A DNA stretch of 64,000 bases from Nocardia suismassiliense. GTDB lineage: Bacteria; Actinomycetota; Actinomycetes; Mycobacteriales; Mycobacteriaceae. The notes under the pieces were generated by a model that searched no databases, was not told the DNA's origin, and was given only the letters and a program-made list of their open reading frames with translations. The DNA lies in contig NZ_LT985361.1 of NCBI RefSeq assembly GCF_900269665.1, positions 2,703,320 through 2,767,319 on the forward strand. The letters are read 5' to 3'. Positions within the stretch are counted from its first letter, which is position 1, and each line of letters starts with the position of its first letter. Made by a program: the position numbers and the translations under genes. This document shows, piece after piece, positions 32,502 to 40,791 of this stretch.

Positions 32502-34067
32502 TCATCGGTTGCGCAGCAGGGGGAATCGGTTGCGGCGCAGATCGCGCAGCGCGAGGTGGGCGGCGCTGCGCCCGCTGGCGCCGGACACTCCGCCGCCCGG
32601 GTGCGTCGACGCGCCGGTCAGATACAGCCCCGGAGCGCCGGGTACGCGCTGCCCCGACAGTTCCGGCAGCGGCCGCCACATCATCATCTGATCCAGCGAC
32701 ATCTCCACGTGCATCACATTGCCGCCGAGCAGCCCCATCTCCCGCTCCAGGTCGACCGGCGTCTGCACAAACCTGCGCAGCACGGTATCGGCGAAACCCG
32801 GTGCGTAGGAGTCGACTTCGGCAATGATCCGGTCGCCCTCCCGCTCGGCGTGCGCGGCCCACTCGCTGCCGTCGGCCAGCCGGTACGGGTGCCACTGCGC
32901 CCACAGCGAGAGCTGATGCTCCCCGGGCGGGGCGATGCTCGGATCCAGCGCACTGAAACTCATCGCCAGCACCACCGGCCGCGGCGGCAGGTCCCCGGCC
33001 GACGCCGCCCCGTGGGCCAGCCGGAGCTGCCGCCGGTCGGACACGAGAAACTGGAGACCACGGGCGGATTCGTCGACCGAGCTGCCGGGATAACGCGGCA
33101 GCGAGCTGGTGGCGACCCGCACCACCATCCCGATGCCGGGACCCACCCGGATGCGCCGCCGCCAGTCGTCGAGCACACCGGCGTCGAATCCGCCCGCGCG
33201 CAACAGATCCAGCGTGGTCAGCACGTGCGAGCCCGCGATCACGATGTCGGCGTGCAGGTTTCGTCCCGAGGCCGTGCGGACCCGCCAGCCCGCACCGTCG
33301 CGCCGCAGCGCGGTCACGGCGTCACCCGGGGTCACCACGCCGCCGTCGGAGCGCAGCCGGGCAACCAGCGCCGCGGACAGCGCGCCACTGCCGCCGACCG
33401 CGCGGCCCGGCGGCAGGGTGTGCATGAGCGCGGCGAACCCGACCATCGGCGCGGTGCCCGGCTCCGACATCGGCGGGCCGGACTGCGCGCCGAACCAGGC
33501 CAGCGACGCCTTGAGTCGTTCGTCCTGAAACATACTGTCCAGCAACGCGTCCCCGGACTGCAGGAACTCCCGCGACAGCGCGCTCCCGCCGTTCTTCGCG
33601 TCCAACCCCCAGAACGAGCGCAGCAACCGGCCCGGCGTGGGCCCACCGCCGAACGCCCGCATCACCCTGGTACTGCGCGGACCCCACACTTCGACGAACC
33701 GCCGATACGCCGACGCGTCCCGCTCGCCACAGGCGGCGGCGATCGACGCGCAGGTGGCATCCAGGTCGCGGTGGAACACCAGCGGCGCGTGCTCGCCGCC
33801 GGCGGGCGTGAAACCCCAAGGGTCGCAATCGATGTACCGCAGGCCGAAGCGGGCGAGCTCCAGCTCCTCGATTATCCCGGTGTGCCGCACCATGATGTGC
33901 GCGGACGAGCCGCGATCGACCAGATGGCCCGGGAACCGTTCGACGGTCGACACCGCGCCGCCGAGTACCTCGTCGCGTTCGAGCACCTCCACCGCGTGCC
34001 CGGCGCGCGCCAGATAGCACGCGGCGACCAGCGCGTTGTGGCCCGAACCGACCACCACGACCGTCAC
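32502..34067 (-). CDS. crtO: CrtO-type carotene ketolase / phytoene-desaturase-family FAD oxidoreductase
   Basis: A 521-residue FAD protein with the Rossmann motif VVVVGSGHNALVAACYLARAGH, LERDEVLGGAVST, and the C-terminal PGLYLTGASTHPGGGVSGASGR. It is clearly distinct from CrtI and resembles the CrtO ketolase group of Rhodococcus, which adds a 4-keto group to gamma- or beta-carotene. A CrtD-type 3,4-desaturase or a non-carotenoid amine oxidase is the alternative. GTG 34067 follows GAGGG at 6 nt and puts the FAD motif at the N-terminus; an in-frame ATG at 34115 lacks a ribosome-binding site. It is followed by cruF and preceded by the Rv2170-like acetyltransferase, all in the same orientation. 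Confidence 0.78.
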   Translation of the reverse strand: MTVVVVGSGHNALVAACYLARAGHAVEVLERDEVLGGAVSTVERFPGHLVDRGSSAHIMVRHTGIIEELELARFGLRYIDCDPWGFTPAGGEHAPLVFHRDLDATCASIAAACGERDASAYRRFVEVWGPRSTRVMRAFGGGPTPGRLLRSFWGLDAKNGGSALSREFLQSGDALLDSMFQDERLKASLAWFGAQSGPPMSEPGTAPMVGFAALMHTLPPGRAVGGSGALSAALVARLRSDGGVVTPGDAVTALRRDGAGWRVRTASGRNLHADIVIAGSHVLTTLDLLRAGGFDAGVLDDWRRRIRVGPGIGMVVRVATSSLPRYPGSSVDESARGLQFLVSDRRQLRLAHGAASAGDLPPRPVVLAMSFSALDPSIAPPGEHQLSLWAQWHPYRLADGSEWAAHAEREGDRIIAEVDSYAPGFADTVLRRFVQTPVDLEREMGLLGGNVMHVEMSLDQMMMWRPLPELSGQRVPGAPGLYLTGASTHPGGGVSGASGRSAAHLALRDLRRNRFPLLRNR

Positions 34068-34122
34068 GTGACCCTCATCGCGGTACCTCGCGGGTCCCTC
34101 GGATTCCGAGGGCACCGGAGCG

Positions 34123-34734
34123 TCACAGCGGCAGCCGCCGTCCCAGAATGGCGAACGGCCGATTGTCGCCCGCGAACACGAAATTCCGTACCACGTCGGT
34201 GAATTCCTGCCGCCGATACAGCCGCCAGGCCCGGTTGTCCTCCTGGTCCACCTCCGGGGTGGACAGCAGCACGGCCTGCTCGGGCCGATCCCGCAGCAGC
34301 CGTTGCAACAGCGTGGAGCCGATGCCGAGCCCCTGCGCCGCCGGGTGCACGTGCAGCTCGGTCAGCTCGAAATAGTCCGAAAGCAGTTCGCGCGTCGAAT
34401 GTTCGGGCCAGCCGGAGCGCCGCATCCCACTGTGTACCTGCTGGTGCCACCACTGGTGCGGTGCGCCGTGGTAGCCGTAGGCGATCGCCACGATCGGCGC
34501 GGACCGTAGGTCGACATGCCCGGAATCATCGGGGACCACCGCGGCCACGGCCTGCCAGCCGGGGCGGGTGGTGTGCTCGGTCCACATCGGCGCGCGATGG
34601 TGTTCGGTGCCGCGCGGATAGTCCATCGCCGCGACATACACAGCCAGCGCATCGTGCAGCCGGGAGCGCAGTGCCGTGACGGACAGGTCGACGACGACAG
34701 GTGCGGGGGTGTGATTGGGCTTGACGGCGGTCAT
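34123..34734 (-). CDS. GNAT-family acetyltransferase, Rv2170 type
   Basis: The 203-residue protein aligns throughout with M. tuberculosis Rv2170: LHDALAVYVAAMDYPRGTEHHRAPMWTEH, GYHGAPHQWWHQQV, SDYFELTELHVHPAAQGLGIGSTLLQRLL (acetyl-CoA motif A, Gln-Gly-Leu-Gly-Ile-Gly) and LLSTPEVDQEDNRAWRLYRR, with a final FAILGRRLPL. Rv2170 is reported to act as a lysine acetyltransferase on isocitrate lyase; that is family knowledge only. It heads the minus-strand row GNAT-crtO-cruF-lppM-glycosyltransferase. Start ATG 34734 is chosen; GTG 34752 is possible. Confidence 0.9.
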   Translation of the reverse strand: MTAVKPNHTPAPVVVDLSVTALRSRLHDALAVYVAAMDYPRGTEHHRAPMWTEHTTRPGWQAVAAVVPDDSGHVDLRSAPIVAIAYGYHGAPHQWWHQQVHSGMRRSGWPEHSTRELLSDYFELTELHVHPAAQGLGIGSTLLQRLLRDRPEQAVLLSTPEVDQEDNRAWRLYRRQEFTDVVRNFVFAGDNRPFAILGRRLPL

Positions 34735-34798
34735 GGCTCTCGTCGGGTCCACAGCGGGCGCGGAAGTTTGTCGGTGGGCGTCTCTATATTCAATCTCA

Positions 34799-34814
34799 AT
34801 TCAAACGTTCGAAT
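34799..34814. promoter_or_regulatory. Near-palindrome in a divergent promoter region
   Basis: ATTCAAACGTTCGAAT is a 16-bp palindrome with one mismatched pair. It lies in an AT-rich patch (34780-34816) between the divergent Rv2170-like gene and the HEPN-domain gene. The position suggests a regulator-binding site or promoter; the regulator is unknown. It does not fit the mycobacterial LexA box, which needs a 4-nt spacer. Confidence 0.35.
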
Positions 34815-34876
34815 ACCTGTTCGGTCACACCAAGGCGGTGTTGGGCACGGGTAAGCGAGGGCGGAGGGACTCCGAG

Positions 34877-35317
34877 ATGTCTAATCGGGTCGAACATCCG
34901 GGACAGCCCGGTCGAGCGGGCAAGCTGCTGCAACGCGCCGATGGCCTGCTCATGCAGGCGGCGGGGGAGCGGGACCCGCGCGAGCGGTTCCGCACGGCGT
35001 ATCTGGCCGCATTACGCGGGGCGGGCGCGGTGATCGCGCTCACCGGCGCCGACAACGCGCCGCGGGCTCGGTCGCGCAACGCGTGGGTGCTGCTGCAGTC
35101 CGCCGCGCCCGAGTTCGTGATGTGGGCCGATTACTTCAGCGCGCGGTCGGAGACCAGGGCCGCGCTGGAGGCGGGGCTCGATCGCGACATCGACGATGAC
35201 GAGGCCGACGAGTTCTATTCGCGGGTAGGAGCATTCCTGCACGACGTCGAAGATCTCCTTACCGCATCGGCTCGATTGCGCCCCGCGCCGGGGTGGACAA
35301 ACGGCATGACCGGATAG
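34877..35317 (+). CDS. HEPN-domain protein, SAV_6107 family
   Basis: The 146-residue helical protein reads GKLLQRADGLLMQAAGERDPRERFRTAYLAALRGAGAVIALTGAD, NAPRARSRNAWVLLQSAAPEFVMWADYFSARS, and DIDDDEADEFYSRVGAFLHDVEDLL. The paired helices and Arg-rich linker correspond to the small SAV_6107-type HEPN family common beside the dcw cluster in this order. Many HEPN proteins bind nucleotides or RNA. The RNase motif Arg-x4-6-His is not seen here, so RNase activity is doubtful. ATG 34877 follows GGAGGGACTC. The start at 34715 would absorb the promoter region and is rejected. Confidence 0.8.
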   Translation: MSNRVEHPGQPGRAGKLLQRADGLLMQAAGERDPRERFRTAYLAALRGAGAVIALTGADNAPRARSRNAWVLLQSAAPEFVMWADYFSARSETRAALEAGLDRDIDDDEADEFYSRVGAFLHDVEDLLTASARLRPAPGWTNGMTG

Positions 35318-35464
35318 TGACAGGCGGCACGCCCACATAGTTATGAGCGACTAGGTGGTACGGCCCTGATCGAACTCGTATCATTGGTGACAGATAGCCG
35401 CCAAGGTCGGCTATCAGTCGCCTACCCGGAGGCGACAGCCACGCCTAGTGCCGGGGGAGGTACC

Positions 35465-35893
35465 GTGCCACTCTCCGAGCACGAGCAGCGCATGCTCGAA
35501 CAGATCGAGAGCGCGCTCTATGCTGAGGATCCGAAGTTCGCGTCGTCCGTCCGCGGCGGGCGCCTTCGCTCGACCTCGAGTCGTCGCAGACTCCAGGCCG
35601 CGGCCTTGTTCGTCCTTGGTCTGTTTCTACTCGTCGCCGGCATCGCTGCTCCAGTGAAGCCCGGCGGCTTCCCGATCATCAGTTTGGTCGGATTCATCGT
35701 CATGTTCGCCGCAGGCGTACTGCTGCTGGTCGGCAGTTCCAAGGGCATTGCGAAGGGTGATCGGGCCGGCGGCGACGCCGCGCCCGGTAGCCCAGGCGGT
35801 GGAACGACCGGACAGCGTGGACGCCAACGCAAGTCCGGCGGTTTCTCCGAGCGCATGGAGGACCGATTCCGGCGACGGTTCGAGCAGGAATAG
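35465..35893 (+). CDS. DUF3040 membrane protein (Rv2169c-like)
   Basis: A 142-residue protein with the DUF3040 N-terminus PLSEHEQRMLEQIESALYAEDPKFASSVRG, two membrane helices (AAALFVLGLFLLVAGIAAP and ISLVGFIVMFAAGVLLLVGS) and a basic, Gly-rich cytosolic tail. It matches M. tuberculosis Rv2169c in type and place. The function is unknown; these proteins are common near cell-division genes of actinobacteria. GTG 35465 has an optimal ribosome-binding site (GGGGGAGG). A strong terminator follows. Confidence 0.88.
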   Translation: MPLSEHEQRMLEQIESALYAEDPKFASSVRGGRLRSTSSRRRLQAAALFVLGLFLLVAGIAAPVKPGGFPIISLVGFIVMFAAGVLLLVGSSKGIAKGDRAGGDAAPGSPGGGTTGQRGRQRKSGGFSERMEDRFRRRFEQE

Positions 35894-35922
35894 CTCGCCC
35901 GTAGCCTGACAACTCCAGACCA

Positions 35923-35957
35923 CGGCGACGCCGCACCGATCAGGTGCGGCGTCGCCG
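35923..35957 (+). terminator. Strong hairpin terminator after the DUF3040 gene
   Basis: A perfect 15-bp GC-rich stem (CGGCGACGCCGCACC, 35923-35937 with 35943-35957) closes a 5-nt loop. It lies 30 nt past the stop and isolates the mraZ promoter downstream. The rest of 35958-36227 shows no gene. Confidence 0.8.
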
Positions 35958-36227
35958 TCTCGCGTGCGCCGTCGCCCGCGCCGCCGAGGCGCGCCGCGCG
36001 GGTTTGCCGCGCTTGCTCCACATCTCCCCACAAGATCCCCACTTCACCCCCTCGTTCGGCCGAGCCAAGGGGCACCTGGGCGTTTGCTGGGTGTTTCCGG
36101 GCCTTTGTCCATGCGGACTGTGCGTGTCGGCAGAACACGCAAAAAGTTCTCCACCACAGTGATAGCTGGGATGACCTGCGAAATCGTCTGGGTCGGGAGC
36201 CAGATCACCGGCAGTTTCGATTGAAAG

Positions 36228-36252
36228 TGGGGGAAAGTGGGGTAATGTGGAG
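36228..36252 (+). promoter_or_regulatory. MraZ operator: three 10-nt-spaced TGGGG-type repeats
   Basis: TGGGG (36228), TGGGG (36238) and TGGAG (36248) recur every 10 bp, the known arrangement bound by the MraZ ring to repress its own dcw operon. The block ends 54 bp before the mraZ start, so it overlaps or borders the promoter. The first two repeats are perfect; the third has one deviation. Confidence 0.8.
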
Positions 36253-36306
36253 CGCGCACTACAGGAAAGGCCGACCATCGAGGTGATCGACTAGGGAGGT
36301 ATCGAG

Positions 36307-36738
36307 TTGTTTCTCGGTACCTACACACCTCGGCTGGACGACAAGGGGCGACTCACGTTGCCTGCGAAATTTCGAGACGATCTGGCGGGAGGGTTGATGG
36401 TCACGAAGGGTCAGGACCACAGCCTTGCCGTGTACCCCAAGGAAGAGTTCACCGCGCTCGCTCGCCGGGCCGCGGCGGCATCTCGAAGTAATCCGCAGGC
36501 GCGCGCATTCGTCCGGGCCCTAGCGGCTGGAACGGATGAACAACGTCCCGACGCGCAGGGCCGGATCGTGTTGTCGGCCGAACATCGGCGCTACGCAAAC
36601 CTGCAACGGGATTGCGTGGTAACAGGCTCGGTCGATTTCCTCGAAATATGGGACAAGCAGGCGTGGGACACCTACCTCGCCGAGCACGAGGAGGATTTCT
36701 CGCAAGCGAGAGACGAGTCGCTGGGCGGAATCTTCTAG
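36307..36738 (+). CDS. mraZ: Transcriptional regulator MraZ
   Basis: The 143-residue protein has two SpoVT/AbrB-like repeats: [23 protein letters not shown] at the N-terminus and [23 protein letters not shown] from about residue 77. It matches M. tuberculosis Rv2166c along its length. MraZ binds the repeat operator just upstream and controls the division and cell-wall cluster. The start is TTG at 36307 with an ideal ribosome-binding site (GGGAGGT) 6 nt before it. A 181-nt spacer separates it from rsmH. Confidence 0.96.
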   Translation: MFLGTYTPRLDDKGRLTLPAKFRDDLAGGLMVTKGQDHSLAVYPKEEFTALARRAAAASRSNPQARAFVRALAAGTDEQRPDAQGRIVLSAEHRRYANLQRDCVVTGSVDFLEIWDKQAWDTYLAEHEEDFSQARDESLGGIF

Positions 36739-36919
36739 CCCCGAGCGAACGAGTGCCGCGCGGCCTCTGCCCGGACGCGGACCCTGACGTACTTCCCCGA
36801 CGCCAGGTGCCGAGGTTCGGTCAGAGACCACGAGGCATTCGTCTCCGGCAACGGTTTCTTCAGACAAGGCGACCCGTGCGCGGTGCGCGACGAAGCGAGG
36901 CAGATCCCGGGAGGTCGAG

Positions 36920-37894
36920 GTGAACCGTGAGCAGGACGGCCCCCGCCATGTTCCTGTTCTGCTCGGCCGGGCCGACGCGCTGCTCGGGCCCGCGCTCACC
37001 GAACCCGGTGCGGTCTACCTCGACGCGACCCTCGGTCTCGGCGGACACGCCGAACACTTCCTGCGCACCTACCCCGGTCTCCGGCTGGTCGGTCTCGACC
37101 GGGATACCGCCGCGCTGAAACTGGCCGCCGAGCGGCTCGCGCCGTACGCGGACCGAATCACGCTGGTGCACACCCGATACGACGGGATCGCCGAGGCGCT
37201 CGACCAAGCCGGCCTGCGTGCCACGGGATCGGTCTCCGGCATCTTGATGGACCTCGGCGTGTCCTCGATGCAGCTCGACGAGGCCGACCGCGGCTTCGCC
37301 TACTCCGTCGACGCGCCGCTGGACATGCGGATGGACCCCACCACCGGGCCCACCGCCGCCGACGTGCTCAACACCTACAGTCACGGCGACCTGGCCCGCG
37401 TGCTGAAAACCTATGGGGACGAACGCTTCGCGGGCCGCATCGCCTCGGAGGTGCTGCGCCGCCGCCAGCAGAAGCCGTTCACCACCAGTGCCGAACTGGT
37501 CGAGCTGCTCTACGCGGCCATCCCGGCGGCGACCCGCCGGACCGGCGGGCATCCGGCCAAGCGCACCGTCCAGGCGCTGCGGGTGGAGGTCAACCGCGAG
37601 CTCGATTCGTTGCGCGCCGCGCTGCCCGCGGCCCTGGATGCGCTGCGGATCGGCGGCCGCATCGTCGTCATGTCGTATCAGTCACTCGAGGACAAGGTGG
37701 TCAAGCAGGAGTTCGCGCCGCGCGCGGCCTCCAGGACCCCCGTCGACCTACCGGTCGAATTGCCCGGCATGGGACCGGAATTCCGGATGCTGACCCGTGG
37801 CGCGGAGAAGGCGACCGAGGAGGAAATAGCGGAGAACCCGCGTGCCGCACCCGTCCGGATGCGCGCCGCGGAGCGAATTCAGGAGGTCGGATGA
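36920..37894 (+). CDS. rsmH: 16S rRNA (cytosine-1402 N4) methyltransferase
   Basis: A 324-residue SAM-dependent methyltransferase with [13 protein letters not shown], the SAM loop [44 protein letters not shown], the [18 protein letters not shown] block and [16 protein letters not shown]. It modifies C1402 in the ribosomal decoding site. Its place after mraZ in the dcw cluster is standard. GTG 36920 follows GGGAGGTCGAG. Confidence 0.97.
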   Translation: MNREQDGPRHVPVLLGRADALLGPALTEPGAVYLDATLGLGGHAEHFLRTYPGLRLVGLDRDTAALKLAAERLAPYADRITLVHTRYDGIAEALDQAGLRATGSVSGILMDLGVSSMQLDEADRGFAYSVDAPLDMRMDPTTGPTAADVLNTYSHGDLARVLKTYGDERFAGRIASEVLRRRQQKPFTTSAELVELLYAAIPAATRRTGGHPAKRTVQALRVEVNRELDSLRAALPAALDALRIGGRIVVMSYQSLEDKVVKQEFAPRAASRTPVDLPVELPGMGPEFRMLTRGAEKATEEEIAENPRAAPVRMRAAERIQEVG

Positions 37895-37976
37895 GACATG
37901 AGCTTGTCCGGCCGGCCGGGTGTGGGGCCTGGACAAGGGAGGCCGGTAGTCCCGCACAGACTCACGAGGGGACAGT

Positions 37977-38780
37977 ATGAGTATTCGGACGCGGACCGTC
38001 GACGCACCCGGGCGGATCGCCCGCCGGGTCCATGACTCCGAGCGGGTGAAATCGGGTGCCGCGCAACGGGCTTACGCCCGCCGCCGGACCCGCGCCGAAA
38101 CCCGTTCCGACGCACCGGTGCTGCCGAAGCGCCAGGGTTCGGTGATGGCCTCGCGCATTCCGTTCGTCGCGGCGATCATCGCGTTGCTCGGTTGCGGTCT
38201 CGCGCTCACCCTGCTGCTGACCACCCGCGCCGCGGAGGACAGCTACCAGCTCGGTGACATCAAGGCGACCAACAAGCGGCTGGCCGACGAACGGGCCGCG
38301 TTGCTGCGTGATGTCGAGGCGGCCGATTCCCCGCCCGAACTCGCCGCCCGCGCAAGGGAACTCGGCATGATCCCGGCCAAGGACCCGGCCCGGTTGGTGG
38401 TCGAGCCGGACGGCACCGTGACGGTGATCGGCAAACCGACGCCCGCTCAGGGCCCGCCGGTGCCGCCGCTGAACGTCTCGCCTACCGGTCCGATCGGCCC
38501 GCAGGCGGGCTATGCGCAGGCCCGTGGTGAGCGCGTGATGCCGGTGACGACCACACCACCGCCGCCGCCGGCGCTGCCGCCCGCGCCTGGTAGCGCTGCG
38601 GCGAACAATGCGCAGGTGAACGCGGCTCCGGCGAGCCCGGTTCCGGTCAGCCCGGTCCCGCAGGCGCCTGCCGAGGCCGCTCCGCAACAGGCCGAAGCTG
38701 CGCCGCCCGCTGCGGATGCCGCGCTGGGACAGGCGGAATCCACTCAGCCACAGGTACTTCCAGACGGAGGGCAGCGGTGA
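37977..38780 (+). CDS. ftsL: FtsL-like septum-site membrane protein (Rv2164c position)
   Basis: A 267-residue single-pass protein. It has a basic cytosolic N-terminus (about 57 residues), a membrane helix (IPFVAAIIALLGCGLALTLLL), a short coiled-coil (SYQLGDIKATNKRLADERAALLRDVEAA) with the FtsL-like ELAARARELGMIP, then a long Pro/Ala/Gln-rich extracytoplasmic tail. It occupies the position of M. tuberculosis Rv2164c, the proposed FtsL of this order. FtsL joins FtsQ and FtsB in activating FtsW and PbpB. Its stop overlaps the pbpB GTG by 4 nt. The low-complexity tail probably spans the thick envelope. Confidence 0.85.
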   Translation: MSIRTRTVDAPGRIARRVHDSERVKSGAAQRAYARRRTRAETRSDAPVLPKRQGSVMASRIPFVAAIIALLGCGLALTLLLTTRAAEDSYQLGDIKATNKRLADERAALLRDVEAADSPPELAARARELGMIPAKDPARLVVEPDGTVTVIGKPTPAQGPPVPPLNVSPTGPIGPQAGYAQARGERVMPVTTTPPPPPALPPAPGSAAANNAQVNAAPASPVPVSPVPQAPAEAAPQQAEAAPPAADAALGQAESTQPQVLPDGGQR

Positions 38781-40669
38781 CCCAGACCAGGCCCGCGCCG
38801 CGCAGGCGTCGCGAGCCTGGTCCGAGCAAGGCCGCCAGACCGCGCACCGCCGCGCCCAAGAAGAATCAGCCGCTGCGCAGGCGGCTGGGCGCGGGGCGGA
38901 TCATCATGCTGATCGCCCTCGGTGTCGTCGCGCTGCAACTGCTGTGGATCCAAACCATCAACGCGCCGAGCCTCTCCGCGCAGGCCGCGGACCAGCGCAC
39001 CACGCACGAGCCCGACTACGCCATCCGCGGCCCGATCACCGACCGCAACGGTAAGTCGCTCGCCTACACCATCGCCGCGAAACAGCTGCATTTCCAGCCG
39101 GTCCCGGTCCGCAAGCAGCTGGCCGACAACAAAGCCAAGAACCCCAAGGCGCCCGACCCGGACGAGCGGCTCAAAGCGATCGCCAAGACCGTGCACGACA
39201 AGCTCGGCAAGGCGGGGCCCTCGGAAGCGGAACTGCTCGCGAAGCTGCGCAGCGACGAGACGTTCGTATACCTGGCGCGCGGCGTCGACCCGCGGATCGC
39301 GGCGGACATCCGCACGCAGTTCCCCGAGGTCGGCGCGGATGCCCAGTATCCGAGGGAGTACCCGGGCGGTTCGCTGGCGGCCAACGTCATCGGCGCCACC
39401 GGCTGGGACAGTCACGGCCAGATCGGTCTGGAGTCCTCGCTCGACTCGGTGCTCGCGGGCACCGACGGGTCGCGCACCTACGACCGCGGCTCCGACGGCA
39501 CCGTCATTCCCGGCAGCTGGCGCGACAAGCAGGACGCCGTGAACGGTAATGGCGTCGAACTGACCCTGGACTCGGATCTGCAGTACTACGTGCAACAGCA
39601 GGTACAACAGGCACGGGACATGTCCGGTGCGAGCTCGGCCTCCGCGGTCGTGCTCGATGCCAAGACCGGGCAGGTGCTGTCGATGGCCAACGACAACACG
39701 TTCAATCCCAAACTGCCGTCGAAGGATTGGGCCTCCGCCGACATGGACAATCCCTCGGTGACCGAGGTGTTCGAGCCGGGGTCGGTGAACAAGATCGTCA
39801 CGGCGGCCGCGGCCATCGAGTACGGGCTCACCAATCCGGATGAGGTGCACCAGGTTCCGGGCAACATCCGGATGGCGGGGGTGACCGTCAACGATGCGTG
39901 GCAGCACGACGTCGCGCCGTACACCACCACCGGCATCTTCGGTAAGTCCTCCAACGTGGGCACGCTGATGCTCGCCCAACGGGTCGGCGAGGACCGCTTC
40001 GCCGACATGCTGCATCGGTTCGGGCTGGGCCAGCGAACCGGGGTCGGCCTGCCGGGCGAGAGCGCGGGCGTGGTCCCGGCCCGGGATCAGTGGTCGGGCG
40101 GCACCTTCGCCAATCTGCCCATCGGTCAAGGTCTTTCGATGACGACGCTGCAGATGACGGCCATGTACCAGGCCATCGCCAACGACGGTGTCCGCATCCC
40201 GCCGCGCATCATCAAAGCCAAGGTCGCGCCGGACGGCACCCGCACCGACGAGACGCAGCCCGACGGCGTGCGCGTGGTGAGCCCGCAGACGGCCGCGACG
40301 CTGCGCACCATGTTCCAGTCGGTAGTCCAGCGTGATCCGATGGACGCCAACGAGAACGGCACCGGCGGGCCCGCCGCGATCGAGGGCTACCAGATCGCGG
40401 GCAAGACCGGCACCGCGCAGAAGGTCGACCCCAGCTGCGGCTGCTACTCGACCTCGTCGTTCTACATCACCTTCGCCGGCATCGCCCCCGCCGACAACCC
40501 GCGTTACGTGATCGGCCTCATGCTCGACAATCCGGTGCGCAGCTCCGACGGCAGCGGCGGCCAGTCCGCGGCGCCGCTGTTCCACAACATCGCCTCCTGG
40601 GCGATGCAGCGCGACCGCATCCCGCCGTCGCCGGAGCCGTCCAAGCGATTCGTACTGCAGGCCGACTGA
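38777..40669 (+). CDS. pbpB: Division-specific peptidoglycan transpeptidase, class B PBP (FtsI/PbpB)
   Basis: The 630-residue protein has a basic cytosolic N-terminus, one membrane helix (GRIIMLIALGVVALQLLWI), a PBP dimerisation domain with RGPITDRNGKSLAYT, and a transpeptidase domain. Catalytic motifs are SVNK (Ser336, Lys339), SSN (391-393) and KTGTA (from Lys543). It crosslinks septal peptidoglycan with FtsW. A GGCYSTSSFYITFAG-type stretch near the C-terminus is shared with mycobacterial PbpB. The GTG start overlaps the ftsL stop by 4 nt. Confidence 0.97.
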   Translation: MTQTRPAPRRRREPGPSKAARPRTAAPKKNQPLRRRLGAGRIIMLIALGVVALQLLWIQTINAPSLSAQAADQRTTHEPDYAIRGPITDRNGKSLAYTIAAKQLHFQPVPVRKQLADNKAKNPKAPDPDERLKAIAKTVHDKLGKAGPSEAELLAKLRSDETFVYLARGVDPRIAADIRTQFPEVGADAQYPREYPGGSLAANVIGATGWDSHGQIGLESSLDSVLAGTDGSRTYDRGSDGTVIPGSWRDKQDAVNGNGVELTLDSDLQYYVQQQVQQARDMSGASSASAVVLDAKTGQVLSMANDNTFNPKLPSKDWASADMDNPSVTEVFEPGSVNKIVTAAAAIEYGLTNPDEVHQVPGNIRMAGVTVNDAWQHDVAPYTTTGIFGKSSNVGTLMLAQRVGEDRFADMLHRFGLGQRTGVGLPGESAGVVPARDQWSGGTFANLPIGQGLSMTTLQMTAMYQAIANDGVRIPPRIIKAKVAPDGTRTDETQPDGVRVVSPQTAATLRTMFQSVVQRDPMDANENGTGGPAAIEGYQIAGKTGTAQKVDPSCGCYSTSSFYITFAGIAPADNPRYVIGLMLDNPVRSSDGSGGQSAAPLFHNIASWAMQRDRIPPSPEPSKRFVLQAD

Positions 40670-40791
40670 ATCGGTGTGGTGCCGGGATGAGCCGAGCAGA
40701 CGGCAACATATGGGCGCGTTGCTGACCCGTGATCGGCCGTCGGTAACCTGACTCGTCGTCCCAGTCCCCGCCCGTATCAGAGAGGAGCAAT

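Noticed and set aside
34799..34814. LexA (SOS) box
   Set aside because: The mycobacterial box requires TCGAAC-N4-GTTCGA; here the half-sites abut without a 4-nt spacer.
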